A DNA stretch of 64,000 nucleotides. Source: Taibaiella koreensis (GTDB lineage: Bacteria; Bacteroidota; Bacteroidia; Chitinophagales; Chitinophagaceae). Location: positions 186,001 to 250,000 of the forward strand of contig NZ_QVNU01000007.1 of NCBI RefSeq assembly GCF_003545715.1, read 5' to 3'. Positions 1-6,892 of the stretch are shown here, one piece after another. Every line of letters starts with the position of its first letter. Position 1 is the first letter of the stretch. The notes under the pieces were generated by a model. That model made no database searches and was not told the origin of the DNA. It saw only the letters and a program-made list of their open reading frames with translations. The translations under genes were made by a program, and so were the position numbers.

Positions 1-132
1 TTCCCGCACCACTACAAGCGCCCTTTCGACCTGTACAACGATACTTTTATTCAGAATGTTTCGCGTTGCCCTGCCACATTCAATCTCATTGAACGGCTGA
101 AGAAACGAGTAGAGGCGGAATACGAATGGTAG
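1..132 (+). CDS. 3' end of an unidentified protein (partial)
   Basis: An open frame enters from the left edge and ends at TAG 130-132, giving 43 residues that begin FPHHYKRPFDLYND and end RVEAEYEW. The end is rich in charged and aromatic residues, with no membrane segment. It converges on the LytTR regulator gene, whose stop lies 18 bp away. The fragment is too short for a family call; I treat it as a real gene end because the frame is open from base 1 and the neighbouring intergenic gap is short. The upstream part lies outside the window. Confidence 0.5.
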   Translation, partial: FPHHYKRPFDLYNDTFIQNVSRCPATFNLIERLKKRVEAEYEW

Positions 133-150
133 GAGCGCTATATACGCTGT

Positions 151-837
151 TTAGCCCAACTGTTCTTTATACTTTCGTCCCAGTGGAATAGGAATGTCAT
201 TGAGCAGGGTGAGGTGATAATAGGTTCGTTTGGCGATCTTCTTCTTATGCACGATATAGGAGCGGTGTACCCGCGCAAACAGCTCCCGTGGGAAGAGCGC
301 TTCGATATCGTTCAGGGGCATGGATACAAAAGCTTTCTTCCCTTCGTAAAATATGGTCGAGTAAGATCCGTTGGCCTTGATGTAATCAACCTTATCATAT
401 TCGATCACGATCTGTCCCGTAGGCGTCTTGGCCTCAAATGAAGCAACAACCACTGTCGGTTCTGTGTCTTTAGCAGCAGCATTAAGAAATATCGCTTCTA
501 TCTTTTTAATCGCTATCATAAAGCGATTGAAGGTGATCGGCTTCAGCAGGTAATCCACTGTGTTTACATAAGACAGCGCCGACAGGGCATGATGTTCGTG
601 CGCTGTAGTAAAAATCGCTTTGTTGGGCACCAGCTCAATGAACTCAAGGCCGGAGAGCTCATCCATGCTGATGTCAAGGAACAGGAAATCCACTTCGTGG
701 CTGCGCAGGTAGTTCAGGGCTTCGAAAGGATCTGTAGCATAGCCTTTCAGCGTCAGTATCGGGGTCTTTTCAATAAACCGGATCAGGTCGTCTATCGCTC
801 TTGGTTCGTCATCCAGTATATAGCAGCTTATTTTCAT
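151..837 (-). CDS. LytTR-family response regulator
   Basis: 228-residue response regulator. Residues 1-120 form a receiver domain: acidic pocket in YILDDEP, phospho-acceptor Asp in FLFLDISMDE (about residue 55), switch Thr in FTTAHE and the conserved Lys in DYLLKPI. Residues about 130-228 form a LytTR DNA-binding domain (DYIKANGSYS, VHRSYIVHKK). Such regulators bind pairs of short direct repeats and are normally phosphorylated by a LytS-type kinase. That kinase gene lies immediately upstream and overlaps this one by 29 bp, so the two are co-transcribed and translationally coupled. The nearest candidate target is the small peptide gene at 1974..2144, whose upstream region carries a 13-bp direct repeat (inference). 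Confidence 0.93.
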   Translation of the reverse strand: MKISCYILDDEPRAIDDLIRFIEKTPILTLKGYATDPFEALNYLRSHEVDFLFLDISMDELSGLEFIELVPNKAIFTTAHEHHALSALSYVNTVDYLLKPITFNRFMIAIKKIEAIFLNAAAKDTEPTVVVASFEAKTPTGQIVIEYDKVDYIKANGSYSTIFYEGKKAFVSMPLNDIEALFPRELFARVHRSYIVHKKKIAKRTYYHLTLLNDIPIPLGRKYKEQLG

Positions 838-1873
838 TACAACCGATGTTTTTTATCTTTAGGGAAACGGTATAGTCGCTATCCTTATCTTCGATCTTCA
901 GCTCATAGCGGCCGGCAAAAGCATCTTCAAGCTGTCGCCGGATATAGTTAAGACCAATGCCTCTTGAGTCGTCTTTAATGCGGCGGCTTTTCCAGTTATG
1001 CACATGAAACAGCAGATCGTTGTCCTCTGTTCTTAGTTCTATGGTAAGTGGCTTTTCCCTGCGGGTAAAGCTACCGTGCTTGAAAGCATTCTCCACAAAG
1101 GCGGCAAAGATATGCGGTACAATGCGAAGGTCCTCTTCAATCTCCTTATGGTACCGGATATTGGCATTGGGAAACCGTCGCTGATAGATCGTGATCAGGC
1201 TTTCTATGGCAGCCACTTCTTCGTCCAGGGCTATGGTTCCGTTACCATCGGGTCGCATCATCGAAGAGCGCATGAACAATATCATCGCTTCGATGCCTTT
1301 TGCCGTTTCGGGTAGCATGGGCGCTACCTCGACCCGGAAGGCGTTCATTGTATTGACAAAGAAATGTGGATTGATCTGTGCCCTCAGCGCAGCATTCTCG
1401 AGCTGCAGCCGGGCGCGCTCTGCCTCGGTGAACTCCTTTCTCCGGGCCTCTTTTTCTACACGTACCAACCGGCGCGCCAGCCAATAGCCCAGCGAGAACA
1501 GGGCGAAGGTAAACCAGTACCAGCTAAAGACCAGTACCAGCTTCACTATCGAGTATCCCGCGATAGAAGAGGATCGGTTGAGCAGCACAGGATCGATGCA
1601 AAAGGCAAAGAGATACCGGATGCCGAAGTTATACAGCACCGTTACAAGCATACCAATAACATACAGCAGGTACTTCCGTTTTTCGGCCAGCACCGGCAGC
1701 AGATAATAGGCATGTAAATAAAATACGGAAGCGGAGATGCAAAAAGAAACTACCGTTTCATAGAGTACGTTCTGCAAACCGACATCGTATCCATAAACGA
1801 GTATGGCAAAGGCAATGTACAATAGCCATACGCAGATATGCACCAGGACAATCTTGAGCTTTCCCGCTATCAC
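809..1873 (-). CDS. LytS-like sensor histidine kinase
   Basis: 354-residue membrane kinase. Residues 1-150 contain about four hydrophobic segments (for example IVLVHICVWLLYIAFAILVY and LVLVFSWYWFTFALFSLGYW), then a coiled linker rich in Glu/Arg, then the His_kinase (PF06580-type) dimerisation motif AQINPHFFVNTMNAF with the phospho-His, and a C-terminal ATPase domain (AFVENAFKHG N-box, GIGLNYIRRQL G-box). It has no extracellular sensor domain, so the signal is probably sensed in or at the membrane. It overlaps the start of the LytTR regulator gene by 29 bp, forming a two-gene operon. The stop of the divergent-looking peptide gene (also on minus) lies 100 bp upstream, so read-through from that gene could supply part of its expression. 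Confidence 0.93.
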   Translation of the reverse strand: MIAGKLKIVLVHICVWLLYIAFAILVYGYDVGLQNVLYETVVSFCISASVFYLHAYYLLPVLAEKRKYLLYVIGMLVTVLYNFGIRYLFAFCIDPVLLNRSSSIAGYSIVKLVLVFSWYWFTFALFSLGYWLARRLVRVEKEARRKEFTEAERARLQLENAALRAQINPHFFVNTMNAFRVEVAPMLPETAKGIEAMILFMRSSMMRPDGNGTIALDEEVAAIESLITIYQRRFPNANIRYHKEIEEDLRIVPHIFAAFVENAFKHGSFTRREKPLTIELRTEDNDLLFHVHNWKSRRIKDDSRGIGLNYIRRQLEDAFAGRYELKIEDKDSDYTVSLKIKNIGCNENKLLYTG

Positions 1874-1973
1874 GCTGTAAATTTGGGGTAGTGATACAAG
1901 CCATGTTTATAAATTAAACGGCTTGCTGATAACCCAAATATACATTTATTATTATAAAAATAGCTTTTAGCGG

Positions 1974-2144
1974 TTAAAGTGTACAGCCATAGCTGCCTGG
2001 TTTGGCGCCAACACCGATCGGCAGCAGGGCCATGACGAGCTGGTCTCCACCGGCGATCTTTGCTTGCTCAGCGGCGTTTAAGGCCACTATGGCTGTTTTT
2101 ACCAATTCCATTTTGCGCGATGCTGTTTTGCGTGTCGTTTTCAT
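1974..2144 (-). CDS. putative RiPP (class I lanthipeptide-like) precursor peptide with GG leader
   Basis: A 56-residue frame, ATG at 2144 and TAA at 1974. The N-terminal half is a charged leader (MKTTRKTASRKMEL) followed by VALNAAEQAKIAGG, residues 20-33, which matches the pattern L(N/S)xxExxxIxGG of Bacteroidota double-glycine natural-product precursors. After Gly-Gly comes a 23-residue hydrophobic core, DQLVMALLPIGVGAKPGSYG then CTL, with one Ser (51), one Cys (54) and one Thr (55), so at most one thioether ring. A TAnnTTTG -7 box (2180..2187) and a 13-bp direct repeat lie upstream. No LanB/LanC, radical-SAM or peptidase-transporter gene is in the window, so any maturation enzymes must be encoded elsewhere. 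Family assignment is by leader pattern only; it could also be an unmodified GG-leader signal peptide. Confidence 0.72.
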   Translation of the reverse strand: MKTTRKTASRKMELVKTAIVALNAAEQAKIAGGDQLVMALLPIGVGAKPGSYGCTL

Positions 2145-2179
2145 AATTTTTAATTTTAGGATAAAGAAATATAATCATG

Positions 2180-2187
2180 CAAAAATA
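2180..2187 (-). promoter_or_regulatory. -7 box for the GG-leader peptide gene
   Basis: The minus strand reads TATTTTTG, a perfect fit to the Bacteroidota -7 consensus TAnnTTTG, placed so that the leader of the peptide gene would be about 30 nt. No TTTG -33 element is found at the usual spacing; the direct repeat 2193..2225 occupies that position instead, as expected of an activator-dependent promoter. Confidence 0.5.
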
Positions 2188-2192
2188 CCGAA

Positions 2193-2225
2193 ATCGTAGT
2201 TTGTACTCTAAGATCGTAGTTCGTA
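2193..2225 (-). promoter_or_regulatory. 13-bp direct repeat, candidate LytTR operator
   Basis: Two copies of ATCGTAGTT(T/C)GTA (plus-strand sense) at 2193..2205 and 2213..2225 differ at one base and start 20 bp apart, about two helical turns. LytTR-domain regulators bind paired direct repeats with close to this spacing, and a LytTR regulator gene is 1.4 kb away. The repeat sits just upstream of the -7 box of the peptide gene at 2144. Assignment to that regulator is inference. Confidence 0.5.
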
Positions 2226-2341
2226 ATAAAAAGACCTGCTTCCGTTAAGTTAATTTACCGGAATCTTCAGGCGGATTTATTTTAGCTATAATAAAAAAAA
2301 CTTCCGGTATTCGGAAGCTGCAAAACCTAAAACGACAAACT

Positions 2342-2644
2342 ATGGCTACTATAAATGAGCTCGTTCCTGCCGGCCTGAGCAACGAGGGGAACGAATCCTG
2401 TCTTACTGAATTGGAACAACAACATCCTCAGAGGGTGTTGGCCGACTTTTTCGGCCTGTCAACCATAGACGAGGTGAGGGCGGGCTTGCGCAACTGGCTG
2501 TTTGCCTCACTTAAGGCCAACAACGGGGAGCAGTTTACCTATATTCATTTGTGGCAGCAGCTGGAACGCCTTGTAGAAGCCAATTGGCTGCTGAACCAAA
2601 AGGGAATAGCAGTGGCCTGTGGCGACGATGAGACCCTGTCTTAG
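2342..2644 (+). CDS. hypothetical protein, 100 aa
   Basis: Not recognised. A 100-residue soluble acidic protein starting MATINELVPAGLSNEG, with a central helical part (LADFFGLSTIDEVRAGLRNW, FTYIHLWQQLERLVEANWLL) and an acidic end GDDETLS. There is no signal peptide or membrane segment. It is transcribed divergently from the GG-leader peptide gene across a 197-bp spacer, and its stop codon overlaps the stop of the convergent PspC-domain gene. A short hairpin (CTTCCGGTATTCGGAAG) lies in its leader. The helical composition and compact size suggest a small regulatory or accessory protein, but no function can be stated. It is kept because codon use looks coding and the frame exactly fills the space between neighbours. 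Confidence 0.6.
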   Translation: MATINELVPAGLSNEGNESCLTELEQQHPQRVLADFFGLSTIDEVRAGLRNWLFASLKANNGEQFTYIHLWQQLERLVEANWLLNQKGIAVACGDDETLS

Positions 2645-2874
2645 CGCCAGCGCAGCGGATTTCTGCGATTAAGCCATATATAGTTCCTTATGTTCATCCA
2701 GAAGGCAAGGATCATATAGAGGATCAACGGAGAGCCCAGCGTAAGAAAGGAAATGTAAATAAACCAAAGCCTGATACGGGAAGTAGCAATGCCAAGCTTC
2801 TCACCTATAGCGCTGCATACGCCAAACGCCTGCCATTCGATATAATTCTTAAAACGATAAAGCGGATTTTTCAT
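2641..2874 (-). CDS. PspC domain-containing membrane protein
   Basis: 77 residues starting MKNPLYRFKNYIEWQAFGVC. A PspC domain fills it: FGVCSAIGEKLGIATSRIRL followed by two hydrophobic stretches (WFIYISFLTLGSPL, ILYMILAFWMN). The family is named for the phage-shock regulator PspC; short Bacteroidota members are inner-membrane proteins of undefined stress role. An open frame extends upstream to 3183, but that part overlaps the THX gene and its terminator, so I start at ATG 2874, where homology begins. The gene ends overlapping the stop of the convergent 100-aa gene. Confidence 0.85.
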   Translation of the reverse strand: MKNPLYRFKNYIEWQAFGVCSAIGEKLGIATSRIRLWFIYISFLTLGSPLILYMILAFWMNIRNYIWLNRRNPLRWR

Positions 2875-2980
2875 GTTGTAATAGCTTAAGCTGTCCTTCT
2901 GTTTCCGGTACAAAATTATCGTCTTTTCTGCTTTGGCGGCATCATTGGCCCTGGATTTAAGACAAAATTTTCCATAAATA

Positions 2981-3009
2981 AAAAACCTTCCGGTAGAGGA
3001 AGGTTTTTT
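2981..3009 (-). terminator. terminator of the THX gene
   Basis: Perfect 11-bp stem AAAAACCTTCC / GGAAGGTTTTT around a 6-nt loop, directly after the THX stop codon and A/T-rich on both sides, so it can act in either direction. Confidence 0.8.
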
Positions 3010-3010
3010 A

Positions 3011-3148
3011 TTAAGCTTTGGCCTTTTTGCCAGCAGCCTTGTCTTCGGCTTTGGGCGCGGTTGCCTTTTTAGCTTTAGCAGGACGGGAAACGCCGTAAGT
3101 GCCGCTGGAAATTTTACCTCTTTTGGTGCGAATATCACCTCTACCCAT
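3011..3148 (-). CDS. 30S ribosomal protein THX
   Basis: 45 residues, MGRGDIRTKRGKISSGTYGV then an Ala/Lys-rich tail (AKKATAPKAEDKAAGKKAKA). The N-terminal GRGDxRTxRGKI...GtyG pattern is that of Thx, a small basic protein that sits in the head of the 30S subunit among rRNA helices and is common in Bacteroidota. The start at 3148 is chosen because it restores the conserved MGRGD; the open frame continues upstream to 3214 without similarity. It lies between its own terminator and that of the HU gene, with its own -7 box, so it is probably monocistronic. Confidence 0.93.
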   Translation of the reverse strand: MGRGDIRTKRGKISSGTYGVSRPAKAKKATAPKAEDKAAGKKAKA

Positions 3149-3182
3149 GGTAATCTGTTTTTTTGAAAAAATGAATAAAGCA

Positions 3183-3190
3183 CAAAAATA
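3183..3190 (-). promoter_or_regulatory. -7 box for THX
   Basis: Minus strand TATTTTTG (TAnnTTTG), giving a leader of about 30 nt to the THX start codon; located between the HU terminator and the THX gene. Confidence 0.45.
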
Positions 3191-3191
3191 C

Positions 3192-3220
3192 AAAAACCCG
3201 TGAAATAGTTTCACGGGTTT
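3192..3220 (-). terminator. terminator of the HU gene
   Basis: Stem AAAACCCGTGAAA / TTTCACGGGTTT with a TAG loop, starting 25 bp after the HU stop codon and followed on the minus strand by a T-rich stretch. Confidence 0.8.
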
Positions 3221-3244
3221 TATAGAATAAGCTATTTTATCCGG

Positions 3245-3526
3245 TTACTTTTTGCCGCCTATTTTGGTAGAGAATTCTTTACCGGCTTTGAAGCGGGGCA
3301 CTTTACGTGCTTTGATCTTGATCACTTCACCGGTTTGTGGATTGCGGCCGTTGCGGGCAGAGCGCTCTGAAACGGAGAACGTTCCGAAGCCTACCAGCGT
3401 CACACGATCGCCTTTTTTAAGCGCACTTACTACACTGTTGGTAAACGAATCTAAAGCATCGTTCGCCTGGGTTTTGGTGAGGCCTGCATCTTTAGCAAGT
3501 TTGTCCACTAATTCTGCTTTGTTCAT
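3245..3526 (-). CDS. hup: HU family DNA-binding protein
   Basis: 93 residues, MNKAELVDKLAKDAGLTKTQ at the N-terminus and the DNA-arm signature GFGTFSVSERSARNGRNPQT followed by VPRFKAGKEF. This is the standard HU/IHF fold: a helical dimerisation body and beta-arms that intercalate at the conserved Pro of RNPQTGE to bend DNA. The length is normal for HU. It is a single gene with a strong vegetative promoter upstream (3577..3607) and a terminator downstream. HU organises the nucleoid and affects replication and transcription generally; nothing here links it to a particular neighbour. Confidence 0.96.
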   Translation of the reverse strand: MNKAELVDKLAKDAGLTKTQANDALDSFTNSVVSALKKGDRVTLVGFGTFSVSERSARNGRNPQTGEVIKIKARKVPRFKAGKEFSTKIGGKK

Positions 3527-3576
3527 AATTTGTGTTTTAATAAGTGAATTAATAGGTGAATGACAATGATGTATAG

Positions 3577-3607
3577 CAAATATACTCTTCTTTTCTACAT
3601 ATGCAAA
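3577..3607 (-). promoter_or_regulatory. promoter of the HU gene
   Basis: On the minus strand TTTG (3604..3607), a 19-bp spacer, then TATATTTG (3577..3584): a full match to the Bacteroidota sigma-ABfr promoter (TTTG, TAnnTTTG). The leader to the HU start is about 45 nt. This is the clearest housekeeping promoter in the window. Confidence 0.75.
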
Positions 3608-3717
3608 TTCCTAATAAAAAAAATCGGGGCCGAAACCCTTTCCTGTATTGCTTTTCCACAAATTATGCACAAATGATTGCTTTTGTAATACTTTAAAAGC
3701 CCCGGCAGCCGTATTCT

Positions 3718-4365
3718 TCAGAAAATTTCGTTACGAGCTGCTTCCGGTACAAACACCGAAAGGGCCGTCCCGGCTTCGTTGCAGCGGCCTCTGCCTGTTG
3801 CGGTATGCGAAGCGGTCATCTGTGTGCTGCTCTCACAAAGCTTTTTCAGATTGGCCAGTCCTTCGGAGAAATCTTTATCCATGCGGTCGTCCATATCAAT
3901 AAAGAAATAAAAAACGGCGTTCATCGGGTAGGGCATTTTACAATCGAATCCCCAGGTGAGCTTTACGGCATCGCCCTGTGGCTGCAGGTGATAAAAGGCC
4001 TTGGCCTTGCTCTTAAAGGGCTCTTTGAATTCAAGATCGATGAGTATATGCTCGTACGGTTGAAGTCTTGTAAACGTTTGTGAGCCGCTGCCTGCAGCAC
4101 TATTGCTCTTCCAGCTGTAAACCGCGCCCACGGTGCCGTCGGTGCCGCTGATGCTATACGTCATATGCGGATCTTTTGCTTTCCAGGGATGCCATTTTTC
4201 TATGTTCGCAAAGAGGCTGATGTTCTGCCATACCTCTTCTTTTGGGGCGTGGATCACGATGCTTCGCTCAAAGTGATACGATCGGGAAATAAAGATGCCC
4301 GATATCAGGATAAAGGTGATCACCAGCAGGACTACGATGCCCAGGAAGCGGAAAAAATTTTTCAT
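3718..4365 (-). CDS. SRPBCC family protein with N-terminal membrane anchor
   Basis: 215 residues. Residues 5-27 (FRFLGIVVLLVITFILISGI) form one membrane anchor or uncleaved signal; residues 32-180 form a polyketide-cyclase/START-like (SRPBCC) domain, beginning with the typical SIVIHAPKEEVW and followed by the W-P-W segment FANIEKWHPWKAKDP. These domains make a deep hydrophobic ligand pocket; the ligand here is unknown. The C-terminal 35 residues (TASHTATGRGRCNEAGTALS...) are low in similarity to anything I recognise. No obvious partner gene: HU lies downstream in the same direction with a terminator, and a T9SS cargo gene lies upstream. Confidence 0.85.
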   Translation of the reverse strand: MKNFFRFLGIVVLLVITFILISGIFISRSYHFERSIVIHAPKEEVWQNISLFANIEKWHPWKAKDPHMTYSISGTDGTVGAVYSWKSNSAAGSGSQTFTRLQPYEHILIDLEFKEPFKSKAKAFYHLQPQGDAVKLTWGFDCKMPYPMNAVFYFFIDMDDRMDKDFSEGLANLKKLCESSTQMTASHTATGRGRCNEAGTALSVFVPEAARNEIF

Positions 4366-4520
4366 TTGCTCTTCTGTTTTTAAAGGAGAGGCCAGGCGGT
4401 AATGGCTTCAATGGTTCATGGTTGCTATGTGCTGTGCCATATTTAATATAAAGCCGGCAGCAAAATGTAAAAATAGTCATAATCGCCGGCAAACGGAAGA
4501 CAGGCATATCTCATCAACAC

Positions 4521-4550
4521 AAAGAGGCTGCTCCGCAGAACAGCCTCTTT
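4521..4550 (-). terminator. hairpin after the 562-aa T9SS gene
   Basis: Stem AAAGAGGCTG / CAGCCTCTTT with a 10-nt loop, 40 bp past the stop of the T9SS protein gene; probable terminator. Confidence 0.6.
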
Positions 4551-4589
4551 GCCTGATATGAGCTAAGGTACAGAAGACAGTATGCGCTT

Positions 4590-6278
4590 TTAGCGTTTCA
4601 TCACCTTTTGCACACCTGCATCGCTGTCTTTATAGCGCAACCGTAGCAGGTACAGCCCCGGAGGATAGGGGCCGAGGTCTATGGTTGTCCGTGCTGTACT
4701 GAGCTTCTGCTGTTGCAATCGTCTTCCCATATAGTCGAAAAGCTGCACCGTAATCAGGCCGGGGCTTCCCGGCAGGTTTGCTACTTCCAGATATACGGTT
4801 CCCGCAGTGGGATTGGGGTAGAGTCTTATAGTGGGCTTATCGTCGTCAGGTACGAGTATCGCGGTGGTGGTATCGGCGGGATAGCGCACGGAGTCGGTAA
4901 TGATGGGGAAGGTTACCGTATCGGTGGGGGTACGGCGGCCCAGGCTATCGGTAAGCACCAGCCAGGCAATTCCTCCGGCAGTGTCAAAACAAGGTGGTTG
5001 TGCGGTCTGTTGGCCTATCACTCCTCCCCTTGCAATGCCACCATGAGGGGTTAGCTTCATTGAATATAGGAACTGACCAAGTTCAAATGGGCAATTATAA
5101 CGCTTTGTTTCTTTGAACCATTTTAATCTGCCAATACTATCTGTACAGAATAGTGAAGGGCCGCCGTGATTAGCCCCATTACTTTGTCCCATAAACACCA
5201 GGTCGCCATTAGACTTCTGCATCAGTGCGGTACACCGCTCTTCATGTAGTATGTCGCGCTGGTATGTTTTTGCCCATGCAACATCACCTTGCTCATTTAA
5301 TTTTCCGCAATAATAAATGGTTTTATAGGTACCTGGCTCCCCAGGAAACGGTACAGCCATGGGAGCAACTCCCATGAAATAGTAGCCGCTGCCGTTGTTC
5401 GCTCGAACCACATCAAAAAAAATATCATTGCCATAAAAGTCGTCGCTAGCCCATTGTGGCGTCTTAGGAATACTCTTTCGCCACAATACATTACCTGCTG
5501 TATCTATTTTCCAAAGTGTATAGCATGACTTATGGATGGTATCTCGATCACCGGAAAGGCCAGCTACGATATAATCGTTATCGTTACCATTTATTATTTT
5601 ATAACCTTGTACACGAGTCCTGTAAAATGGAGTATCTACAATCACCTTTCTCCAAAGGTAATTTCCACTGCTATCAAATTTGGCGAGCCATATACCGGCG
5701 GTATCCATCATTGGTTTATTCCAATAAGTTCCTGTTGTAATAACGTTGTATTGTTTATCAACCATTAAGGCACAAAACAGATGTGTATTTTGATTATTGC
5801 CGTTAGGAACTGGTACAAAACGTAAACTATCGCCCATTGAATTAAAAAAGTATAAAAATGGGCGAGGCATGCAGTAACCAGGTAGGCTGGCGCAGTCTGA
5901 ACCACTACTGCCTACAACATATTTACCAGGTCTTACTTTGGCGATCAAATTGAAAAGATAAGGTTCGTTACCCCGATATGGCGTATTGGCCGGAAATGTT
6001 ATATTTTTTTTCCATTGTACATTGCCCGAGTAATTGATTGAGCTGATAAACGTAGAAGTCCCTGTAGGACTAAAGTCTAAAGTATCACGTATTGTCATGC
6101 CTATAGCAAATATACTTTGTGTATCTGCATATAGGGAGTGTATTCTGCTTATGTAAATAGGGCTGGGCAAGGTCGGGCTGTAATTGATTAATTTATCAAA
6201 GCCTGATTGAGCAGCGGCTGTGCCCATACAACAGCATAGGTACAGCAAAAGACTCCAATTTATCAACTGATTGCGCAT
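4590..6278 (-). CDS. secreted protein with T9SS type A sorting domain
   Basis: 562 residues. Signal peptide about 1-23 (LLYLCCCMGTAAAQ). The body repeats WxK-type beta elements (GNVQWKKNITFP, GNYLWRKVIVDTP, GNVLWRKSIPKTP, GDVAWAKTYQRD), which resembles the repeat layout of beta-propeller or SBBP-like secreted proteins. The last 80 residues are a T9SS type A C-terminal domain (IRLYPNPTAGTVYLEVANLP ... GLYLLRLRYKD). It is therefore exported across the outer membrane and probably attached to the surface or released. The gene starts 4 bp after the stop of the small T9SS gene 6283..6666, so the two form an operon. Base composition of 5050-6250 is visibly more A/T-rich than the flanks, which may mean recent acquisition of the body. 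Specific function unknown. Confidence 0.88.
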   Translation of the reverse strand: MRNQLINWSLLLYLCCCMGTAAAQSGFDKLINYSPTLPSPIYISRIHSLYADTQSIFAIGMTIRDTLDFSPTGTSTFISSINYSGNVQWKKNITFPANTPYRGNEPYLFNLIAKVRPGKYVVGSSGSDCASLPGYCMPRPFLYFFNSMGDSLRFVPVPNGNNQNTHLFCALMVDKQYNVITTGTYWNKPMMDTAGIWLAKFDSSGNYLWRKVIVDTPFYRTRVQGYKIINGNDNDYIVAGLSGDRDTIHKSCYTLWKIDTAGNVLWRKSIPKTPQWASDDFYGNDIFFDVVRANNGSGYYFMGVAPMAVPFPGEPGTYKTIYYCGKLNEQGDVAWAKTYQRDILHEERCTALMQKSNGDLVFMGQSNGANHGGPSLFCTDSIGRLKWFKETKRYNCPFELGQFLYSMKLTPHGGIARGGVIGQQTAQPPCFDTAGGIAWLVLTDSLGRRTPTDTVTFPIITDSVRYPADTTTAILVPDDDKPTIRLYPNPTAGTVYLEVANLPGSPGLITVQLFDYMGRRLQQQKLSTARTTIDLGPYPPGLYLLRLRYKDSDAGVQKVMKR

Positions 6279-6282
6279 GGGA

Positions 6283-6666
6283 TTATTGTTTTACGATCTT
6301 CTGTTGGTATACCAATTTGCCATTAACCGTGATCTGAGCCCAATATACACCCGGCGTCAATTGACCGATGGCTACGCTACTACCGGCATCTACCGGCTGC
6401 TGCAGCACCAGACGCCCCCATGCATCGATCAGCGCCAGGCTGGCCTTGTTGCCGATCCCGCGTATATACAGTCGGTCCGACGCCGGGTTAGGGTAGATCT
6501 TTTCCGTGCTCATTGCGAAGGCAAGGTGCTGGCTCATAGGCGACAGTTCTCCATCTGCAGTCACCGTATAATTGGTAAAAATGTCTGCAGGTATTAGCGC
6601 ATAGGCTTTGGTCAGCAGCAACAGCAGGAAGCATGTCAGGGTGAACAGTTTTTTTAATGTTTTCAT
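6283..6666 (-). CDS. very small T9SS type A cargo protein
   Basis: 127 residues: signal peptide about 1-23 (LFTLTCFLLLLLTKAYA), a short stretch LIPADIFTNYTVTADGELSP to residue about 54, then a complete T9SS type A sorting domain (KIYPNPASDRLYIRG ... LTPGVYWAQITVNGKLVYQQ). If the sorting domain is removed on export, as is normal for T9SS, only about 30 residues remain outside. It is the first gene of a two-gene operon with the 562-aa cargo and has its own -7 box. It might be a secreted peptide, a decayed larger cargo, or a carrier for surface attachment; the sequence does not decide. Confidence 0.8.
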   Translation of the reverse strand: MKTLKKLFTLTCFLLLLLTKAYALIPADIFTNYTVTADGELSPMSQHLAFAMSTEKIYPNPASDRLYIRGIGNKASLALIDAWGRLVLQQPVDAGSSVAIGQLTPGVYWAQITVNGKLVYQQKIVKQ

Positions 6667-6700
6667 GAATAATGAATATTTTTTGTTAAAAAAATATTCA

Positions 6701-6708
6701 CAAACATA
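6701..6708 (-). promoter_or_regulatory. -7 box for the T9SS gene pair
   Basis: Minus strand TATGTTTG (TAnnTTTG) in an A/T-rich spacer, about 35 bp before the start codon at 6666. No convincing -33 element at 17-21 bp. Confidence 0.4.
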
Positions 6709-6892
6709 TAAAATGCATAAATTAAAAACTGCTTTTTAGCAAATAAAGTTTTTAGAGATATTCTAAATGCTTTGCTGTATAACGATTTGGGTGTTTCTGG
6801 TTGGATTCGTAGTTATTAAACGCGAAAATTATTTGCATAATTTACGCCTTTTAGAGCTAATTTTTGTCTTAATGCCGGCGCAGTTACCTTGC

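Noticed and set aside
1974-2144. A complete lanthipeptide biosynthesis cluster around the peptide
   Set aside because: No LanB/LanC-like, LanM-like, radical SAM or peptidase-ABC transporter gene occurs anywhere in the window; only a precursor-like gene and a two-component system are present.
2875-3183. Upstream extension of the PspC-domain frame
   Set aside because: It covers the THX gene and its terminator; the PspC similarity begins only at MKNPLYR, so the gene starts at 2874.
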